NCBI RefSeq assembly: GCF_900105315.1 | Contig: NZ_LT629766.1 | Span: 3,286,001 to 3,350,000, forward strand | Length of the DNA: 64,000 bases | Source of the DNA: Brevibacterium siliguriense | GTDB lineage: Bacteria > Actinomycetota > Actinomycetes > Actinomycetales > Brevibacteriaceae | Reading direction: 5' to 3' | In this document: positions 1 to 9,529 of the stretch, piece after piece | Position numbering within the stretch: position 1 is the stretch's first letter | How the letters are laid out: every line of letters begins with the position of its first letter | Translations under genes and position numbers: made by a program | The notes under the pieces: model-generated | The model's database searches: none | Told to the model about the DNA's origin: nothing | Seen by the model: only the letters and a program-made list of their open reading frames with translations

Positions 1-1398
1 CGGCAGTTCGAGTCCGGCCGCGGCCTCGAACCAGGCACCGGCGGCCATGACGAATTCGTCGGCGAAGCGTCGTCCTGCGATCTGCACGCCGATGGTCCGG
101 CCGTCGTCCATGAATCCGGCCAGCACCGTTGCCGCCGGCTGTTCGGACATGTTGAACGGCATCGTGAACCCGATATGGCCCATGGGTTCGTGAACCAGCG
201 GGTACGGCATGGGCTGCTCGGCCGGGAATGCCGCATCCGGAGCCGTCGGCGAGATGACCAGGTCGAACTCTGAGGTGGCGTTGATCGTCCTCCGCCGGAT
301 CTCCTGGACGCTGTGATAGCAGCCGATCAGGTCGACTCCGCTGGTGTCGGCCCCGTCCTGGGCCCACTGCTGGATATAGGGCAGGATGAGCGCCTGTTCG
401 TCGACGGGCAGCGCCTTGAGGTCGGCCCACGACCGCACCCGCCAGAACAGGTCCATGTCGTGGAGCAGATCATCGTCGATGAACGGATCGAGCGTCATGA
501 CTTCGGCTCCTGCCGCGGAGAACCGGTCGGCCGCCTCGGTGACGGTTGATCGCACCTGAGCATCCGCGGCGACCCCGCACCCGGCGTCGAGCTGCACGCC
601 GATGCGCAGTCTCCGCGGGTCGAAGGTCGCGGTCGTATCGCTGCCCGGCAAAGCCTGCGCGTCATCGGCAGCGAAGCGCGGCAGCCGCGAATAGTCACGA
701 TCGTCCGGGGCAGAGATGATGTCCATGGCGGCTTTGACGTCGGGCATCGTCCGCGCGAGCGGTCCCGCGCACCTGCCGAGGTAGGGGGCATCGAGCGGGA
801 CTCGGCCGAAGCTGGGTTTGAGCCCGGCCAGGCCGAGCCAGGTGCATGGCAGGCGGATGGATCCGCCGATGTCGGAGCCGATGTGGATGGGCCCGTATCC
901 CGCTGCCGCCGCGGCTCCGGCACCAGCGCTCGACCCTCCGGTCGTCAGGCTCGGGTCCAGGGGCGAACGGCTGACTCCGTGCAAAGAGGACACTCCAGAG
1001 GAGAGCATTCCCCAGTCGGGCATCGTCGTCGATCCGAGGATGACGGCGCCGGCTTCTTCGAGGCGCTCGGTGATCGGGGCATCGTGGTCGGCCACCGGCA
1101 TCTCCACCCATGCGTGACCGCTGGGCAGCGGGACACCGCGGCGGGCGATGTTCTCCTTGATCGTCACGGGAACCCCGTCGAGGTCGCTCAGCGGGCGTCC
1201 CTCACGCCAGCGTGCGGCGCTGGCTGCGGCGGCGTCCCGGGAGCGTTGGTCGTCGCGGTGGAACAAGGCGTTGATGGTCGGTTCGCATTCGTCCATGCGG
1301 TCCACAACCGCGGAGTGCACGTCGATGGGGTCGAAGTCCCCTCCGGCGAAACCGGCTGCCAGTTCGGCCGCACTGCGGTCGGCAAGCGATGTGGTCAT
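1..1398 (-). CDS. Amidase-signature family amidase (3' end outside window)
   Basis: Hydrolyses a carboxamide bond, probably in the cytoplasm; the substrate cannot be read from sequence. The frame is open from the ATG at 1398 to the window edge (466 residues, stop not seen). The Ser-cisSer-Lys triad is recognisable: Lys in VTIKEN near residue 81, the GGSSAG motif near 154-159, and the nucleophile in DIGGS near 180. The C-terminal part has the usual GVQIAGRRFADE stretch. It starts 53 bp after the stop of the fused ABC ATPase gene on the same strand, so it is probably the last gene of the peptide-importer operon and may process an imported amide or peptide. That link is inference from position. 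AAAGGG upstream of the ATG is a modest ribosome binding site. Confidence 0.9.
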   Translation of the reverse strand, partial: MTTSLADRSAAELAAGFAGGDFDPIDVHSAVVDRMDECEPTINALFHRDDQRSRDAAAASAARWREGRPLSDLDGVPVTIKENIARRGVPLPSGHAWVEMPVADHDAPITERLEEAGAVILGSTTMPDWGMLSSGVSSLHGVSRSPLDPSLTTGGSSAGAGAAAAAGYGPIHIGSDIGGSIRLPCTWLGLAGLKPSFGRVPLDAPYLGRCAGPLARTMPDVKAAMDIISAPDDRDYSRLPRFAADDAQALPGSDTTATFDPRRLRIGVQLDAGCGVAADAQVRSTVTEAADRFSAAGAEVMTLDPFIDDDLLHDMDLFWRVRSWADLKALPVDEQALILPYIQQWAQDGADTSGVDLIGCYHSVQEIRRRTINATSEFDLVISPTAPDAAFPAEQPMPYPLVHEPMGHIGFTMPFNMSEQPAATVLAGFMDDGRTIGVQIAGRRFADEFVMAAGAWFEAAAGLELP

Positions 1399-1451
1399 GT
1401 GCTGCCCTTTCTCTCTCGATGGTTCGTCGCTCTCAGCACTCGCAGGCCTGG

Positions 1452-3227
1452 CTATCCTGCGGCGAGGGCCTCGGCCAGGCTCGGGGTGGCGGCGATGAGG
1501 CTCCGTGTGTACTCCTCCTGGCAGTTCGCGTAGATATCGTCGGTTGCACCCGTTTCGATGATCTGTCCGGCTCTCATGACGATGACCTCGGAGCACAGGT
1601 GTTTGACGACGCCGAGGTCGTGGGAGACGAAGAGGAGGGTCAGCGCGTACTCGTCGACGAGGTCGGTGAGCAGGTTGAGCACCTGCGCGCGCACCGAGAC
1701 GTCGAGGGCGGAGACCGGTTCGTCGGCGACGAGGATCTGCGGCTTGGTCACGAGTGCCCGGGCGATCGAGATGCGCTGTCGCTGTCCACCCGAGAACTGG
1801 TGCGGGTACCGGCGCAGGGAATCCGTTTCGAGGTCGACGGCGGCGATCATCTCCTCGACCCGTGCGGTGCGTTCGTCTTTGTCGACACCCGCGGCGATGA
1901 GCGGTTCGGCGACGATATCGGCGATCCGCATCCGCGGGTCGAGCGAGGCGAAGGGGTCCTGGAACACGATCTGCAGGTTCTCGCGCAGGCGACGCAGAGC
2001 CTGTGAGCTCGCTGCCTCGACCCGAATGTCGCCGACCCGCACATGCCCGGTGGTCGGTCGGTCGAGGCCGGAGAGGATGTTCAGCAGCGTCGACTTCCCC
2101 GACCCCGACTCCCCTACGATGCCCAGCCGGGCTCCGGATGCGACGGTGAAATCGATCCCATCCAGAGCTGTGACTTCGGACCGTCTGCGGCCGAACAGCC
2201 CCCGTCCGAGGAAGACCCGGGTGACGTCCGAGACTTCGATGAGCGGTGCGGGTTCCTTCGCCGAGGCGGCCCCGTCGGTGTCCCTCGCCGATGCATCGCC
2301 GACGTTGTCTCCCGACGAGGCGGCCCCGCCAGTGTCATCGCCCGTCGACTCCACGACCGCCGCAGACTCTGTCTCCTCGACCTGCGGCCCCGAGTAGGCG
2401 AGCGCGGTCTTCAGGGTGAAGAGTCGTCCGTGGTCGTCGGTGGATTCGAGGTCCGATGATGCCAGGAGCCCGCGTGTGTATTCGTGCTTGGGGGCGGTGA
2501 AGATCTCGTCGACGCTGCCGGATTCGACGATGCGGCCGCGGTACATGACGATGACCCGGTCGCAGACTCCGGCGACGACGGCGAGGTCGTGAGTGATGAA
2601 CAGCAGTCCCGCTTCCACTGCCGCGACCCGTTCGGCGATGAGGTCGAGCATATGCTTCTGCACGGTGACGTCGAGGGCGGTGGTGGGTTCGTCGCAGATG
2701 AGCAGCCTCGGCGAGTTGGCCAGGGCAATCGCGAGCATGACTCGCTGCCGCTGCCCGCCCGACATCTGGTGCGGGTAGGCGAATCGGGCCCCGTCCGGGT
2801 CGGGAATGTGGACGTCGTGGAGCAGTTCGCGCACCCGTGTCGGAATCTGAGCTCGGGGCACCTTGCCGTGGATTCGCAGCACCTCGGCGATCTGGTCGCC
2901 GATGCGCATGAGCGGATTGAGGGCGCTCATGGGTTCCTGGAACACCATGGACACGATGTCCGAACGCAGCCCGGCCAGGGTCTTCTCGTTCGCTTCGAGG
3001 AGGTTCCCGGAATGTCCCTGCAGGTGCACCTGGCCCCTGGCGTGCAGCTCTTCGGGCAGCAGACCCATCACGGACTGGGCGGTCAGGGATTTGCCCGACC
3101 CGGATTCGCCGATGAGTCCGACCCGTTCCCCCGGTGCCAGGCTGAGGCTGACATCGTGGAGCACCGGAGCGTCGGCTCCGGCGGCAGTGATGGTGAGGTC
3201 GCGGACCTCGAGCAGGTTCTCAGGCAC
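1452..3227 (-). CDS. Fused oligopeptide/dipeptide ABC transporter ATPase (DppD-DppF type)
   Basis: Both nucleotide-binding domains of a peptide-type importer lie in one 591-residue chain. Domain 1 has Walker A GESGSGKS (40-47), signature MSGGQRQR (155-162) and Walker B LLICDEP. Domain 2 has Walker A GESGSGKST (372-380), signature FSGGQRQR (478-485) and ILVADEP. The linker (about 281-328) is rich in Ala, Ser, Asp and Gly and looks disordered. The start is the GTG at 3227: it has GGAGG seven bases upstream and overlaps the stop of the permease gene. An upstream extension to 3305 is open but lies inside that gene. Fused ATPases of this kind are common in Actinobacteria and replace separate DppD and DppF chains. 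Family assignment is firm; the exact substrate is unknown. Confidence 0.93.
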   Translation of the reverse strand: MPENLLEVRDLTITAAGADAPVLHDVSLSLAPGERVGLIGESGSGKSLTAQSVMGLLPEELHARGQVHLQGHSGNLLEANEKTLAGLRSDIVSMVFQEPMSALNPLMRIGDQIAEVLRIHGKVPRAQIPTRVRELLHDVHIPDPDGARFAYPHQMSGGQRQRVMLAIALANSPRLLICDEPTTALDVTVQKHMLDLIAERVAAVEAGLLFITHDLAVVAGVCDRVIVMYRGRIVESGSVDEIFTAPKHEYTRGLLASSDLESTDDHGRLFTLKTALAYSGPQVEETESAAVVESTGDDTGGAASSGDNVGDASARDTDGAASAKEPAPLIEVSDVTRVFLGRGLFGRRRSEVTALDGIDFTVASGARLGIVGESGSGKSTLLNILSGLDRPTTGHVRVGDIRVEAASSQALRRLRENLQIVFQDPFASLDPRMRIADIVAEPLIAAGVDKDERTARVEEMIAAVDLETDSLRRYPHQFSGGQRQRISIARALVTKPQILVADEPVSALDVSVRAQVLNLLTDLVDEYALTLLFVSHDLGVVKHLCSEVIVMRAGQIIETGATDDIYANCQEEYTRSLIAATPSLAEALAAG

Positions 3228-4167
3228 CTCGGACCTCCATCTTCGGGTCGAACCGGTCGCGCAGCCCATCCCCCAAAAGGTTGAACCCGAGCACGGCGAG
3301 CGCAATGAACAGTCCCGGCCACAGGGCGAGTTCGGGGTGGGTGGACAGATACTGCTGGGACTCCTGCAGCATCCGGCCCCACGACGGTGTCGGGGCCCGG
3401 GTGCCGAGTCCTAGGAAGGACAGCCCCGCCTCGGCGAGGACGGAGATGGCGAACGCCACGGACGCTTGGACGATGACCATTCCGGCGATGTTCGGAAGCA
3501 CGTGGACGAAGGCGATGGCCGGGATCCGACGGTTCGACGCTCGTGCGGCGCGCACGTATTCGGAGCCGAGCACCTGCAGCGTCCCGGACCTGGCGATTCG
3601 CGCGAAACCGGGGATCGCGGCGATGCCGACGGCGACCATCGCCGGCCCGGTCCCCGGTGAGTACACGGCGGCGAAGATGATCGCCAACAGCAGGGCGGGG
3701 AAGGCCAGGAGGATGTCGTTGGCGCGCATGATCACCGCGTCGACCCACATTCCCCACTGCTGCTTCGCGAAGAGTGCGGAGATGATTCCGATCGGGGTGC
3801 CGATGAGCAGGGCGATGCCGACGGCGACGACCCCGACGAGCAGAGTGATACGTGCTCCGACCATCACCCAGGTCAGCGTGTCCCGGCCGAAGGTGTCGGT
3901 GCCGAACGGGTGGGCGAGGCTGCCGCTCTGCAGCCGGGCGGCAGGGTCGATCGCGCTCGGATCGTACGGGGTCCACACGAACGAGATGAGGGCGAGCCCG
4001 ACGATGAGCACGACGAGGGCGGCTCCGATGACCATCGATGCATTCACCCGCCGTCGGCCCTTGCGGGACCGGATCGGCCCGCCATTCGCCGAGGCGGTCG
4101 TGGCCGTCGCGTCGGCGACGACGGGATCGACGTGTTCGGCGGGGTTCTGGGCACCGGTCGGGTTCAT
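3220..4167 (-). CDS. Peptide-type ABC transporter permease (DppC-like)
   Basis: Second membrane subunit of the importer, 315 residues. A hydrophilic N-terminus of about 45 residues precedes the first membrane helix (ASMVIGAALVVLIVGLALI). Four or five more helices follow, with the cytoplasmic EAA loop (EYVRAARASNRRI, then HVLPN) that docks on the ATPase. The ATG at 4167 overlaps the stop of the DppB-like gene in an ATGA arrangement, which sets the start. A longer reading upstream of 4167 overlaps that gene and has no permease character. It pairs with the DppB-like protein to form the translocation pore. Confidence 0.93.
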   Translation of the reverse strand: MNPTGAQNPAEHVDPVVADATATTASANGGPIRSRKGRRRVNASMVIGAALVVLIVGLALISFVWTPYDPSAIDPAARLQSGSLAHPFGTDTFGRDTLTWVMVGARITLLVGVVAVGIALLIGTPIGIISALFAKQQWGMWVDAVIMRANDILLAFPALLLAIIFAAVYSPGTGPAMVAVGIAAIPGFARIARSGTLQVLGSEYVRAARASNRRIPAIAFVHVLPNIAGMVIVQASVAFAISVLAEAGLSFLGLGTRAPTPSWGRMLQESQQYLSTHPELALWPGLFIALAVLGFNLLGDGLRDRFDPKMEVRGA

Positions 4168-5111
4168 GCGGCGTTCCTGATGCGGGGGTCGACGATGGGC
4201 ACGAGGATGTCGACGATGAGGTTGATGATGAGCACGAGCAGGACGAGGACCATGACGATGCCCTGGACCGCCACGAGGTCGCGGTTGGCCACGGCGCGGA
4301 CGAGTTCGGATCCGATTCCGGGCAGAACGAAGATCTGTTCGATGATCACGGCGCCGACCAGCAGCGTGGCCAACTGGACTCCGGCGACGGTGATGACGGG
4401 AATGGCGGCATTGCGCAGGCCGTGCGCGAACAGCGCCTTCGTCCTGGTCAGTCCCTTTGCGCGGGCGGTGCGGATATAGTCCTCGCGCATCACGTCGAGG
4501 ACGGCCGAACGGACGTAGCGGGTGAGGATCGCCGCCTGTACGAGCGCGAGAGAAACGACGGGCAGGACGAGGCGGACCAGGAAGCCGCCGAGCCCTTCGA
4601 TCGGAGCCATCCAGCCTTGGGACGGGAACCATCCGAGGGTCAGGGAGAAGATGATGACGAGGATGATCGCGGCCAGGAAGTTCGGGATTGCGATGCCCAC
4701 CTGGCTGATCGCCGAGATCGTCACACCGATCCAGTTGCGCTGTTCGATGGCGGCGAAGGTGCCCAGTGGCACGGCGATGAGGATGGACAGGACGATGGCA
4801 GCGACGACGAGGATCGCGGTGACCTGGACGCTGTCGACGATGACGGGAGTGATGTCGGCACCGGTGACGTAGGAGGTGCCGAAGTCTCCGGTGAGCATTC
4901 CGCCCATCCAGTCGAAGTATCGGATGAGCGGTGGCCGATCAAGTCCGTACTGGGCCTCGAGCGCCGCCACCGCCTCCGGGGTGGCGTTCGTGCCCAGCGC
5001 CACCTGTGCCGCATTACCCGGCAGCAGGCTCATCAGGGCGAACACCACCACCGAGGCGACGAGGAGGGACAGCGCGAACTGGATCGCCCGGTTGACTGCG
5101 TAGGTGAGCAT
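4164..5111 (-). CDS. Peptide-type ABC transporter permease (DppB-like)
   Basis: First membrane subunit, 315 residues. It starts with the typical short N-terminus (MLTYAVNRAIQFALSLLVAS) and the LPGNAA element followed by a periplasm-facing domain, as in DppB/OppB proteins. The EAA loop (EDYIRTARAKGL, then HGLRNAAIPVI) is present near residues 200-230. The gene begins 12 bp after the stop of the binding-protein gene and overlaps the next permease by ATGA, so the operon order is binding protein, DppB, DppC, DppDF, amidase. No strong Shine-Dalgarno sequence is visible, which suggests translational coupling. Confidence 0.93.
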   Translation of the reverse strand: MLTYAVNRAIQFALSLLVASVVVFALMSLLPGNAAQVALGTNATPEAVAALEAQYGLDRPPLIRYFDWMGGMLTGDFGTSYVTGADITPVIVDSVQVTAILVVAAIVLSILIAVPLGTFAAIEQRNWIGVTISAISQVGIAIPNFLAAIILVIIFSLTLGWFPSQGWMAPIEGLGGFLVRLVLPVVSLALVQAAILTRYVRSAVLDVMREDYIRTARAKGLTRTKALFAHGLRNAAIPVITVAGVQLATLLVGAVIIEQIFVLPGIGSELVRAVANRDLVAVQGIVMVLVLLVLIINLIVDILVPIVDPRIRNAA

Positions 5112-5123
5112 CGACGTTCGCGG

Positions 5124-6629
5124 TCAGGCCCAGCTGAGGTCGGCGATCTTGAACGCGTCGGAGACGCGGTTGGCGGGTATCCCCTCGATATCGGACTTGG
5201 CGATGACGAGATTCGGGAACAGGAACAGGAAGTCCGAGGCGGCATCCTCGGTGATCGTCTTCGCGATCTCCTTCATACCGGAAATGTATTCCTCTTCGGT
5301 TCCGGTGTCGGCCTTCTCCGAGATCTTCTTGATCTTCGAATCGTCGTAGCCGATGTAGTAGTCTTTCGAGAACACGGTGAGGATGTCGCGGGGTTCGGCG
5401 TGGTTGATCACCGACATGTCGAAATCGTGTTCCGTGAATGTCTTGTCCAACCACACGGCTGGGAATTCCTGAGTCGAGATCTTCGCCTTCAGCCCGACCT
5501 CTTCGAGCTGAGCGGACACGATTTCGGAGATCGCCTTCGCATACGGCAGGTTCGGCACGGTGAAGGCGAACTCCTCGCCCTTGATCCCAGCTTCGTCGAC
5601 GAGCTTCTTGGCCTTCTTGGGATCGTACTTCCACTCACCGGTGAGGTCTTCGTAGTACGGGTCGGTCGGGGGCACCATCGAGCCGATGAGCTCGCCATAG
5701 CCCGCCCACGCCGTGTCGAGGACGGCCTTGCGGTCGATCGCATGCATCACGGCTTCGCGGGCCTTCTTGTCCTTGAAGATGCCCTCGGCGTTGTTCATCG
5801 ACAGCACGACCTCGCCGTTCGTGGTGCCGGAGACGATCTGATAGTCGTTGCTTTGGAACTCTCCGGCCAATTCGGGTGCCTGGAGGTTGGAGACGAGGTC
5901 GATCTCTCCGGATTTCAGGGCGTTCGAGGCCGAGACTGCGTCCTTGAAGTATTTGAACTGGACCTTGTTCAGCGACGGCTTCTCGCCCCAGTAGTCGTCG
6001 CGGGCGGCGAAGTCGATGGACTGTCCGCGTATGAACTTGTCGATCGCAAAGGGACCGGTGCCGATGGCTTCGTTCGCCAGGTCCTTGGTTCCCTCGGTGT
6101 CGAAGACGGCACCGACGAGGCTGGTGAGGTTGAACAGCCAGGTGTTCGACGGCTTCTTCAGTTCGATCGTGACGGTGGAATCGTCCGGGGTCTCGATGGA
6201 CTTGACGATGTCCATCTTCGACTTCAGCGCGTTCTTCCAATCGTTCTGCACTCGTTCGTAGGAGTACTTGACATCCTCGCTGGTGAGGTCCGCACCGTTG
6301 GAGAACTTCACACCTTCCTGGAGTTCGAAGGTGTAGGTCTTGCGGTCATCGGACAGTTTCCAATCCTTGGCCAGTGCGGGCTGGATCTCGCCTTCGCCGT
6401 CCAGACGGACGAGGGATTCGTAGACGTTCTCCATCAGCGCTTCGGGAATGGCGACTCCCGAGGTCGAGGTGAAGTCGAGGTTGACCGGTTCGGCAGTGAA
6501 GGCGATGGTCATCGAGTCCTTCTTCTGCGCATCACCTCCGGAATCGGAAGCTCCGGCCGAACAGCCTGTGATCAGCAGGCTTGTGGCGGCAGCGGCCGCC
6601 ACCCACGTCATGATGCGCGGAGTCTTCAT
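5124..6629 (-). CDS. Family 5 solute-binding lipoprotein of peptide ABC importer
   Basis: Extracellular substrate-binding component, 501 residues, anchored by a lipid. A signal peptide with a lipobox (LLITGC, lipidated Cys23) is followed by a Ser/Gly/Asp-rich spacer and the SBP_bac_5 fold (ALMENVYESLVRLDGEGEIQ, then LAKDWKLSDDRKTYTFELQE, near residues 65-110). The ATG at 6629 is chosen because GAGGAGAAC lies just upstream and because it places the signal peptide at the N-terminus; a reading from 6680 would bury it. This is the first gene of the importer operon, and the 126-bp gap upstream should hold its promoter. The ligand could be a dipeptide, an oligopeptide or nickel. Confidence 0.92.
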   Translation of the reverse strand: MKTPRIMTWVAAAAATSLLITGCSAGASDSGGDAQKKDSMTIAFTAEPVNLDFTSTSGVAIPEALMENVYESLVRLDGEGEIQPALAKDWKLSDDRKTYTFELQEGVKFSNGADLTSEDVKYSYERVQNDWKNALKSKMDIVKSIETPDDSTVTIELKKPSNTWLFNLTSLVGAVFDTEGTKDLANEAIGTGPFAIDKFIRGQSIDFAARDDYWGEKPSLNKVQFKYFKDAVSASNALKSGEIDLVSNLQAPELAGEFQSNDYQIVSGTTNGEVVLSMNNAEGIFKDKKAREAVMHAIDRKAVLDTAWAGYGELIGSMVPPTDPYYEDLTGEWKYDPKKAKKLVDEAGIKGEEFAFTVPNLPYAKAISEIVSAQLEEVGLKAKISTQEFPAVWLDKTFTEHDFDMSVINHAEPRDILTVFSKDYYIGYDDSKIKKISEKADTGTEEEYISGMKEIAKTITEDAASDFLFLFPNLVIAKSDIEGIPANRVSDAFKIADLSWA

Positions 6630-6688
6630 TGTTCTCCTCGATTTCGCCGACCACGAACAGGGTCGTTCGCCAACACTCAAGCATCGTC

Positions 6689-6694
6689 AGTGTA
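6689..6694 (-). promoter_or_regulatory. Candidate -10 box for the peptide-importer operon
   Basis: TACACT on the minus strand about 60 bp upstream of the lipoprotein gene. No good -35 is visible. A 7-bp imperfect hairpin (about 6701-6728) lies between it and the rdgB stop and may weakly end the upstream operon. Confidence 0.3.
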
Positions 6695-6755
6695 TCCGAA
6701 GTTCTCAGCTGGTGAGGCGGCTGAGTTCAGATGTCGGCCATCCCCAGCAGATGGC

Positions 6756-7361
6756 TCAGAGATTCGGCTCGTCGGCGAGGATCGCGGCCAATGCGTCGAA
6801 GGCGAACCGACGGTGGGAGCGTGAGTTCTTCTCCTCAGCGCTCATCTCGGCGGCACTGAGCTCAGAGCAGTCGGGAACGAAGATCGGATCGTAGCCGAAT
6901 CCGTTCTCGCCTTTCGGCTCGGTGGCCAGACGTCCGGGCATGACGCCTTCGGCGGTGAATTCTCTGCCGTCGGCGGTCACGGCGGCTGCTGCACAGCGGA
7001 ACTGTGCTCCCCTGTGTTCGGCAGCGATATCGCCCAACTGAGCGAGCAGCAGCTCGAGGTTCGCCCGGTCGTCACCGTGTCGACCGGCCCACCGGGCGGA
7101 GAAGATTCCCGGTGCGCCGCCGAGGACGTCAACGCTGATGCCCGAGTCATCGGCGATAGCCGTGTGCCCTGTCGCAGCGGCGGCGGCCCGCGCCTTGATG
7201 AGGGCATTCTCGGTGAACGTGACTCCGGTTTCGGCGACATCGGCCAGTCCCGCCTCGGCGGCTGTGAGCACCTGGGTGTCGGTACCGAGGACGGGCCCGA
7301 GGATGGTCAGCAGCTCACGCTTCTTGCCCTCATTGTGAGTGGCGAGGACGAAGGTCGTCAT
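6756..7361 (-). CDS. rdgB: RdgB/HAM1 family non-canonical purine NTP pyrophosphatase
   Basis: Cleaves dITP, ITP and XTP to the monophosphate plus pyrophosphate, clearing deaminated purines from the nucleotide pool. The 201-residue protein begins [17 protein letters not shown], the substrate-binding start of the family, and has [20 protein letters not shown] in the middle and a GFGYDPIF motif near residue 160. Length is typical. The ATG at 7361 overlaps the rph stop (ATGA), so the two genes are coupled. The rph-rdgB pairing is a known arrangement in Actinobacteria. Confidence 0.95.
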   Translation of the reverse strand: MTTFVLATHNEGKKRELLTILGPVLGTDTQVLTAAEAGLADVAETGVTFTENALIKARAAAAATGHTAIADDSGISVDVLGGAPGIFSARWAGRHGDDRANLELLLAQLGDIAAEHRGAQFRCAAAAVTADGREFTAEGVMPGRLATEPKGENGFGYDPIFVPDCSELSAAEMSAEEKNSRSHRRFAFDALAAILADEPNL

Positions 7362-8080
7362 CCGGCGAGCACTTCGGACTGGATGCGGGTGAGTTCGGTG
7401 CAGCCGTGAGCGGCGAGATCGAGCAGCTTGCCGAGTTCATCGCGGTCGAACGGTGCCCCCTCGGCGGTGCCCTGGACTTCGATGAACTTTCCGGAACCGG
7501 TCATCACGACGTTCATATCGGTTTCGGCGCGCGAGTCCTCGACGTACGGCAGATCGAGGAGGGGTTCTCCGTCGATGATCCCGACGCTGATGGCCGACAC
7601 CGAGTCGATGATCGGCTGTTGGGCGGCGGGGATGAGCCCGGTCGAGCGTCCCTTGTCGATGGCCTTCGCCAGAGCCACGTAGGCTCCGGTGATCGAAGCG
7701 GTGCGGGTGCCGCCGTCGGCCTGGAGGACGTCGCAGTCGAGGACGAGGGTGTTCTCACCCAGCTTGTCCATGTCGATGACCGCGCGCAGGCTGCGACCGA
7801 TGAGGCGGGAGATCTCGTGGGTGCGGCCGCCCTGCTTGCCCTTGACGGACTCACGGGTGCTGCGGGAGTCGGTGGCTCGAGGGAGCATGGCGTATTCGGC
7901 GGTGACCCATCCGCGGCCCTGTCCCTTGAGCCAGCGCGGCACTCCTTCGGTCAGCGAAGCCGCGCAGAGGACGCGGGTGTTGCCGAATTCCACAAGCGCG
8001 GACCCTTCGGCGGTGTTGATCCAGTCCGGGGTGATTCGGACTTCACGGAGTTCGTCTGCTGCACGGCCGTCTGCTCGCAC
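7358..8080 (-). CDS. rph: Ribonuclease PH
   Basis: Phosphate-dependent 3'-5' exoribonuclease that trims the 3' ends of tRNA precursors, 240 residues. The sequence starts [14 protein letters not shown], the classic RNase PH N-terminus, and carries [14 protein letters not shown] and the [15 protein letters not shown] segment ([14 protein letters not shown]). The GTG at 8080 is chosen because AGAGG lies about seven bases upstream and this gives the family length. An upstream open stretch to 8434 overlaps the phosphodiesterase gene and has no RNase PH features. It is coupled to rdgB downstream. Confidence 0.95.
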   Translation of the reverse strand: MRADGRAADELREVRITPDWINTAEGSALVEFGNTRVLCAASLTEGVPRWLKGQGRGWVTAEYAMLPRATDSRSTRESVKGKQGGRTHEISRLIGRSLRAVIDMDKLGENTLVLDCDVLQADGGTRTASITGAYVALAKAIDKGRSTGLIPAAQQPIIDSVSAISVGIIDGEPLLDLPYVEDSRAETDMNVVMTGSGKFIEVQGTAEGAPFDRDELGKLLDLAAHGCTELTRIQSEVLAG

Positions 8081-8129
8081 TTTCTGCCTCTTTCGTCTCA
8101 GTGGTGGGGTCTGCTCAGTCGTCGCCGAC

Positions 8130-8951
8130 TCATACGGTCCAGGTGGCTCCGGGCTTCGCCAGCTCGATGGGTCCACGGTACTCGCCGGCCGCTTCACCGC
8201 GAACGATGGAGCAGTCGGTCCAGATCGGGATGTGGGTGAGCACGAGCGCTGCCGCCTCGGCGTTCTGTGCCACTCGTCCGGCGCGTTTGCCGGTGAGGTG
8301 GATGCCGCGCGCAGTGTCGCGGTCCTCCTGGAAAGCAGCTTCGCACAGGAACAGGTCGGCACCCTTCGCCGCTTCGACGAGGTTGTCGCATTCGTCGCTG
8401 TCACCGGAATATGTGATGACCTTGCCGGTAGCATCCGTGATCCGCAGAGCGTAGGCCTCGACTGGGTGGTCGACGAGGAAGGACTCGATGGTCAGCGATC
8501 CGACCTGGTGTCGAGCTCCGTGGTCGATGTCGGTGAACTCGAAGGCGTTGTCGAAGTTCGAGTCGTCGCCCCCATTGGCCACCGGAGATTTTCCGGGATC
8601 CGTATAGTAGGCCCGGAACAGCCGTTCCTTCGCACCGGCCGGAGCGAACACCGGGGTGCGGGTGCGAATCGTTCCGGTGTCGGAGATGTCGCCGTTGAAG
8701 AACTTCGGGTCGAAGCAGTGTTTGACGTACAGACCGGTCATGTCCATGCAGTGGTCCGGGTGGAGGTGGCTGAGCACGATCCCGGAGAGGCGATCGGTGT
8801 CGATCGTCTCCTGCAGGGGACTGAGCGCACCGGACCCGAGGTCGAGGATGATGCGAGTGGGGGTGTCCTCATCGGTTTCGATGAGGTAGCAGCTGGCGAG
8901 GGCTCCGCGCCCCGGGAAGGACCCGGCGGTGCCGATAGCGGTGAGTTTCAT
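8130..8951 (-). CDS. MBL-fold metallo-hydrolase, Rv1339-type cyclic nucleotide phosphodiesterase candidate
   Basis: A 273-residue metallo-beta-lactamase-fold protein. The metal-binding motif SHLHPDH sits at residues 61-67, and later ligands are recognisable in YSGDSDEC and the LTHIP segment. Its position directly upstream of rph and rdgB matches Mycobacterium tuberculosis Rv1339, which has been described as an atypical class II cAMP phosphodiesterase. Substrate assignment here rests on that similarity and gene order, not on a residue unique to cAMP. The ATG at 8951 overlaps the stop of the DUF2017 gene. Alternative: another MBL hydrolase, for example an RNase Z-like enzyme, though the RNase Z exosite is not evident. 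Confidence 0.8.
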   Translation of the reverse strand: MKLTAIGTAGSFPGRGALASCYLIETDEDTPTRIILDLGSGALSPLQETIDTDRLSGIVLSHLHPDHCMDMTGLYVKHCFDPKFFNGDISDTGTIRTRTPVFAPAGAKERLFRAYYTDPGKSPVANGGDDSNFDNAFEFTDIDHGARHQVGSLTIESFLVDHPVEAYALRITDATGKVITYSGDSDECDNLVEAAKGADLFLCEAAFQEDRDTARGIHLTGKRAGRVAQNAEAAALVLTHIPIWTDCSIVRGEAAGEYRGPIELAKPGATWTV

Positions 8952-9526
8952 ATCTCGTCATCCCCTTGCATCTGCTCGAGCAAGGTCGTCGTCAGTCGGT
9001 CCTGGATCCAGGTCAGGAAGTCGTACAGGGTCAGGGTGAGATCTTCTGATTCGGAGAGGTCCTCGCGGTGGGCGTACTTCTCCTCCTGCGCCTCCTCGGT
9101 GTCGATGCCGAGGCGGACGGCGAGGACGAGTCGCAGATCATTGAGCCCCTTCATCCAGGCGAGCACCTCGTCCCGTGTCAGGGCGATGTCGTTGCCCTTG
9201 CTCAGCCCCAGCAGCACGATGCGCACATTGTGCGCCTTGGCCTGTTTGAGGTCGAACTCGGTGAGGCGGCGGAATTCCGCCGAACGCTCTTCGTCGTCGG
9301 GATCGACGTCGGGCAGCAGCCGCTGCAGTGCCGGGTCCTCCGGGCGGGGCCGGTCGACGAGTCCGAGCCGGGCCTCCCAGTTCTCCGAGTCCGGACGGTC
9401 GTCGCCTTCGTCGCTGTCTTCAGCCAGCAGAGCTGCGAGATCGGTGAAGACGGTGAGCATGAGCGAGCGTTCGTTGTCCTGCAGGGTGAGGACGACATCA
9501 TCCCCACGTGCGTCGATAGCGGCCAT
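8948..9526 (-). CDS. DUF2017 family protein
   Basis: A 192-residue actinobacterial protein of unknown function. It is acidic, mostly helical and soluble, with no signal peptide or membrane helix. It matches the DUF2017 gene regularly found next to clpS. The gene starts three bases after the clpS stop and overlaps the MBL gene by ATGA, so it is translated with both. A role linked to the ClpS/ClpCP protease is suggested only by this constant neighbourhood. Confidence 0.85.
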   Translation of the reverse strand: MAAIDARGDDVVLTLQDNERSLMLTVFTDLAALLAEDSDEGDDRPDSENWEARLGLVDRPRPEDPALQRLLPDVDPDDEERSAEFRRLTEFDLKQAKAHNVRIVLLGLSKGNDIALTRDEVLAWMKGLNDLRLVLAVRLGIDTEEAQEEKYAHREDLSESEDLTLTLYDFLTWIQDRLTTTLLEQMQGDDEI

Positions 9527-9529
9527 GTG

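Noticed and set aside
4038..6824. A 928-codon open frame antisense to the importer genes.
   Set aside because: It is the mirror of three real genes with clear motifs. Long antisense frames are expected at this GC content, and it has no recognisable domain or ribosome binding site.
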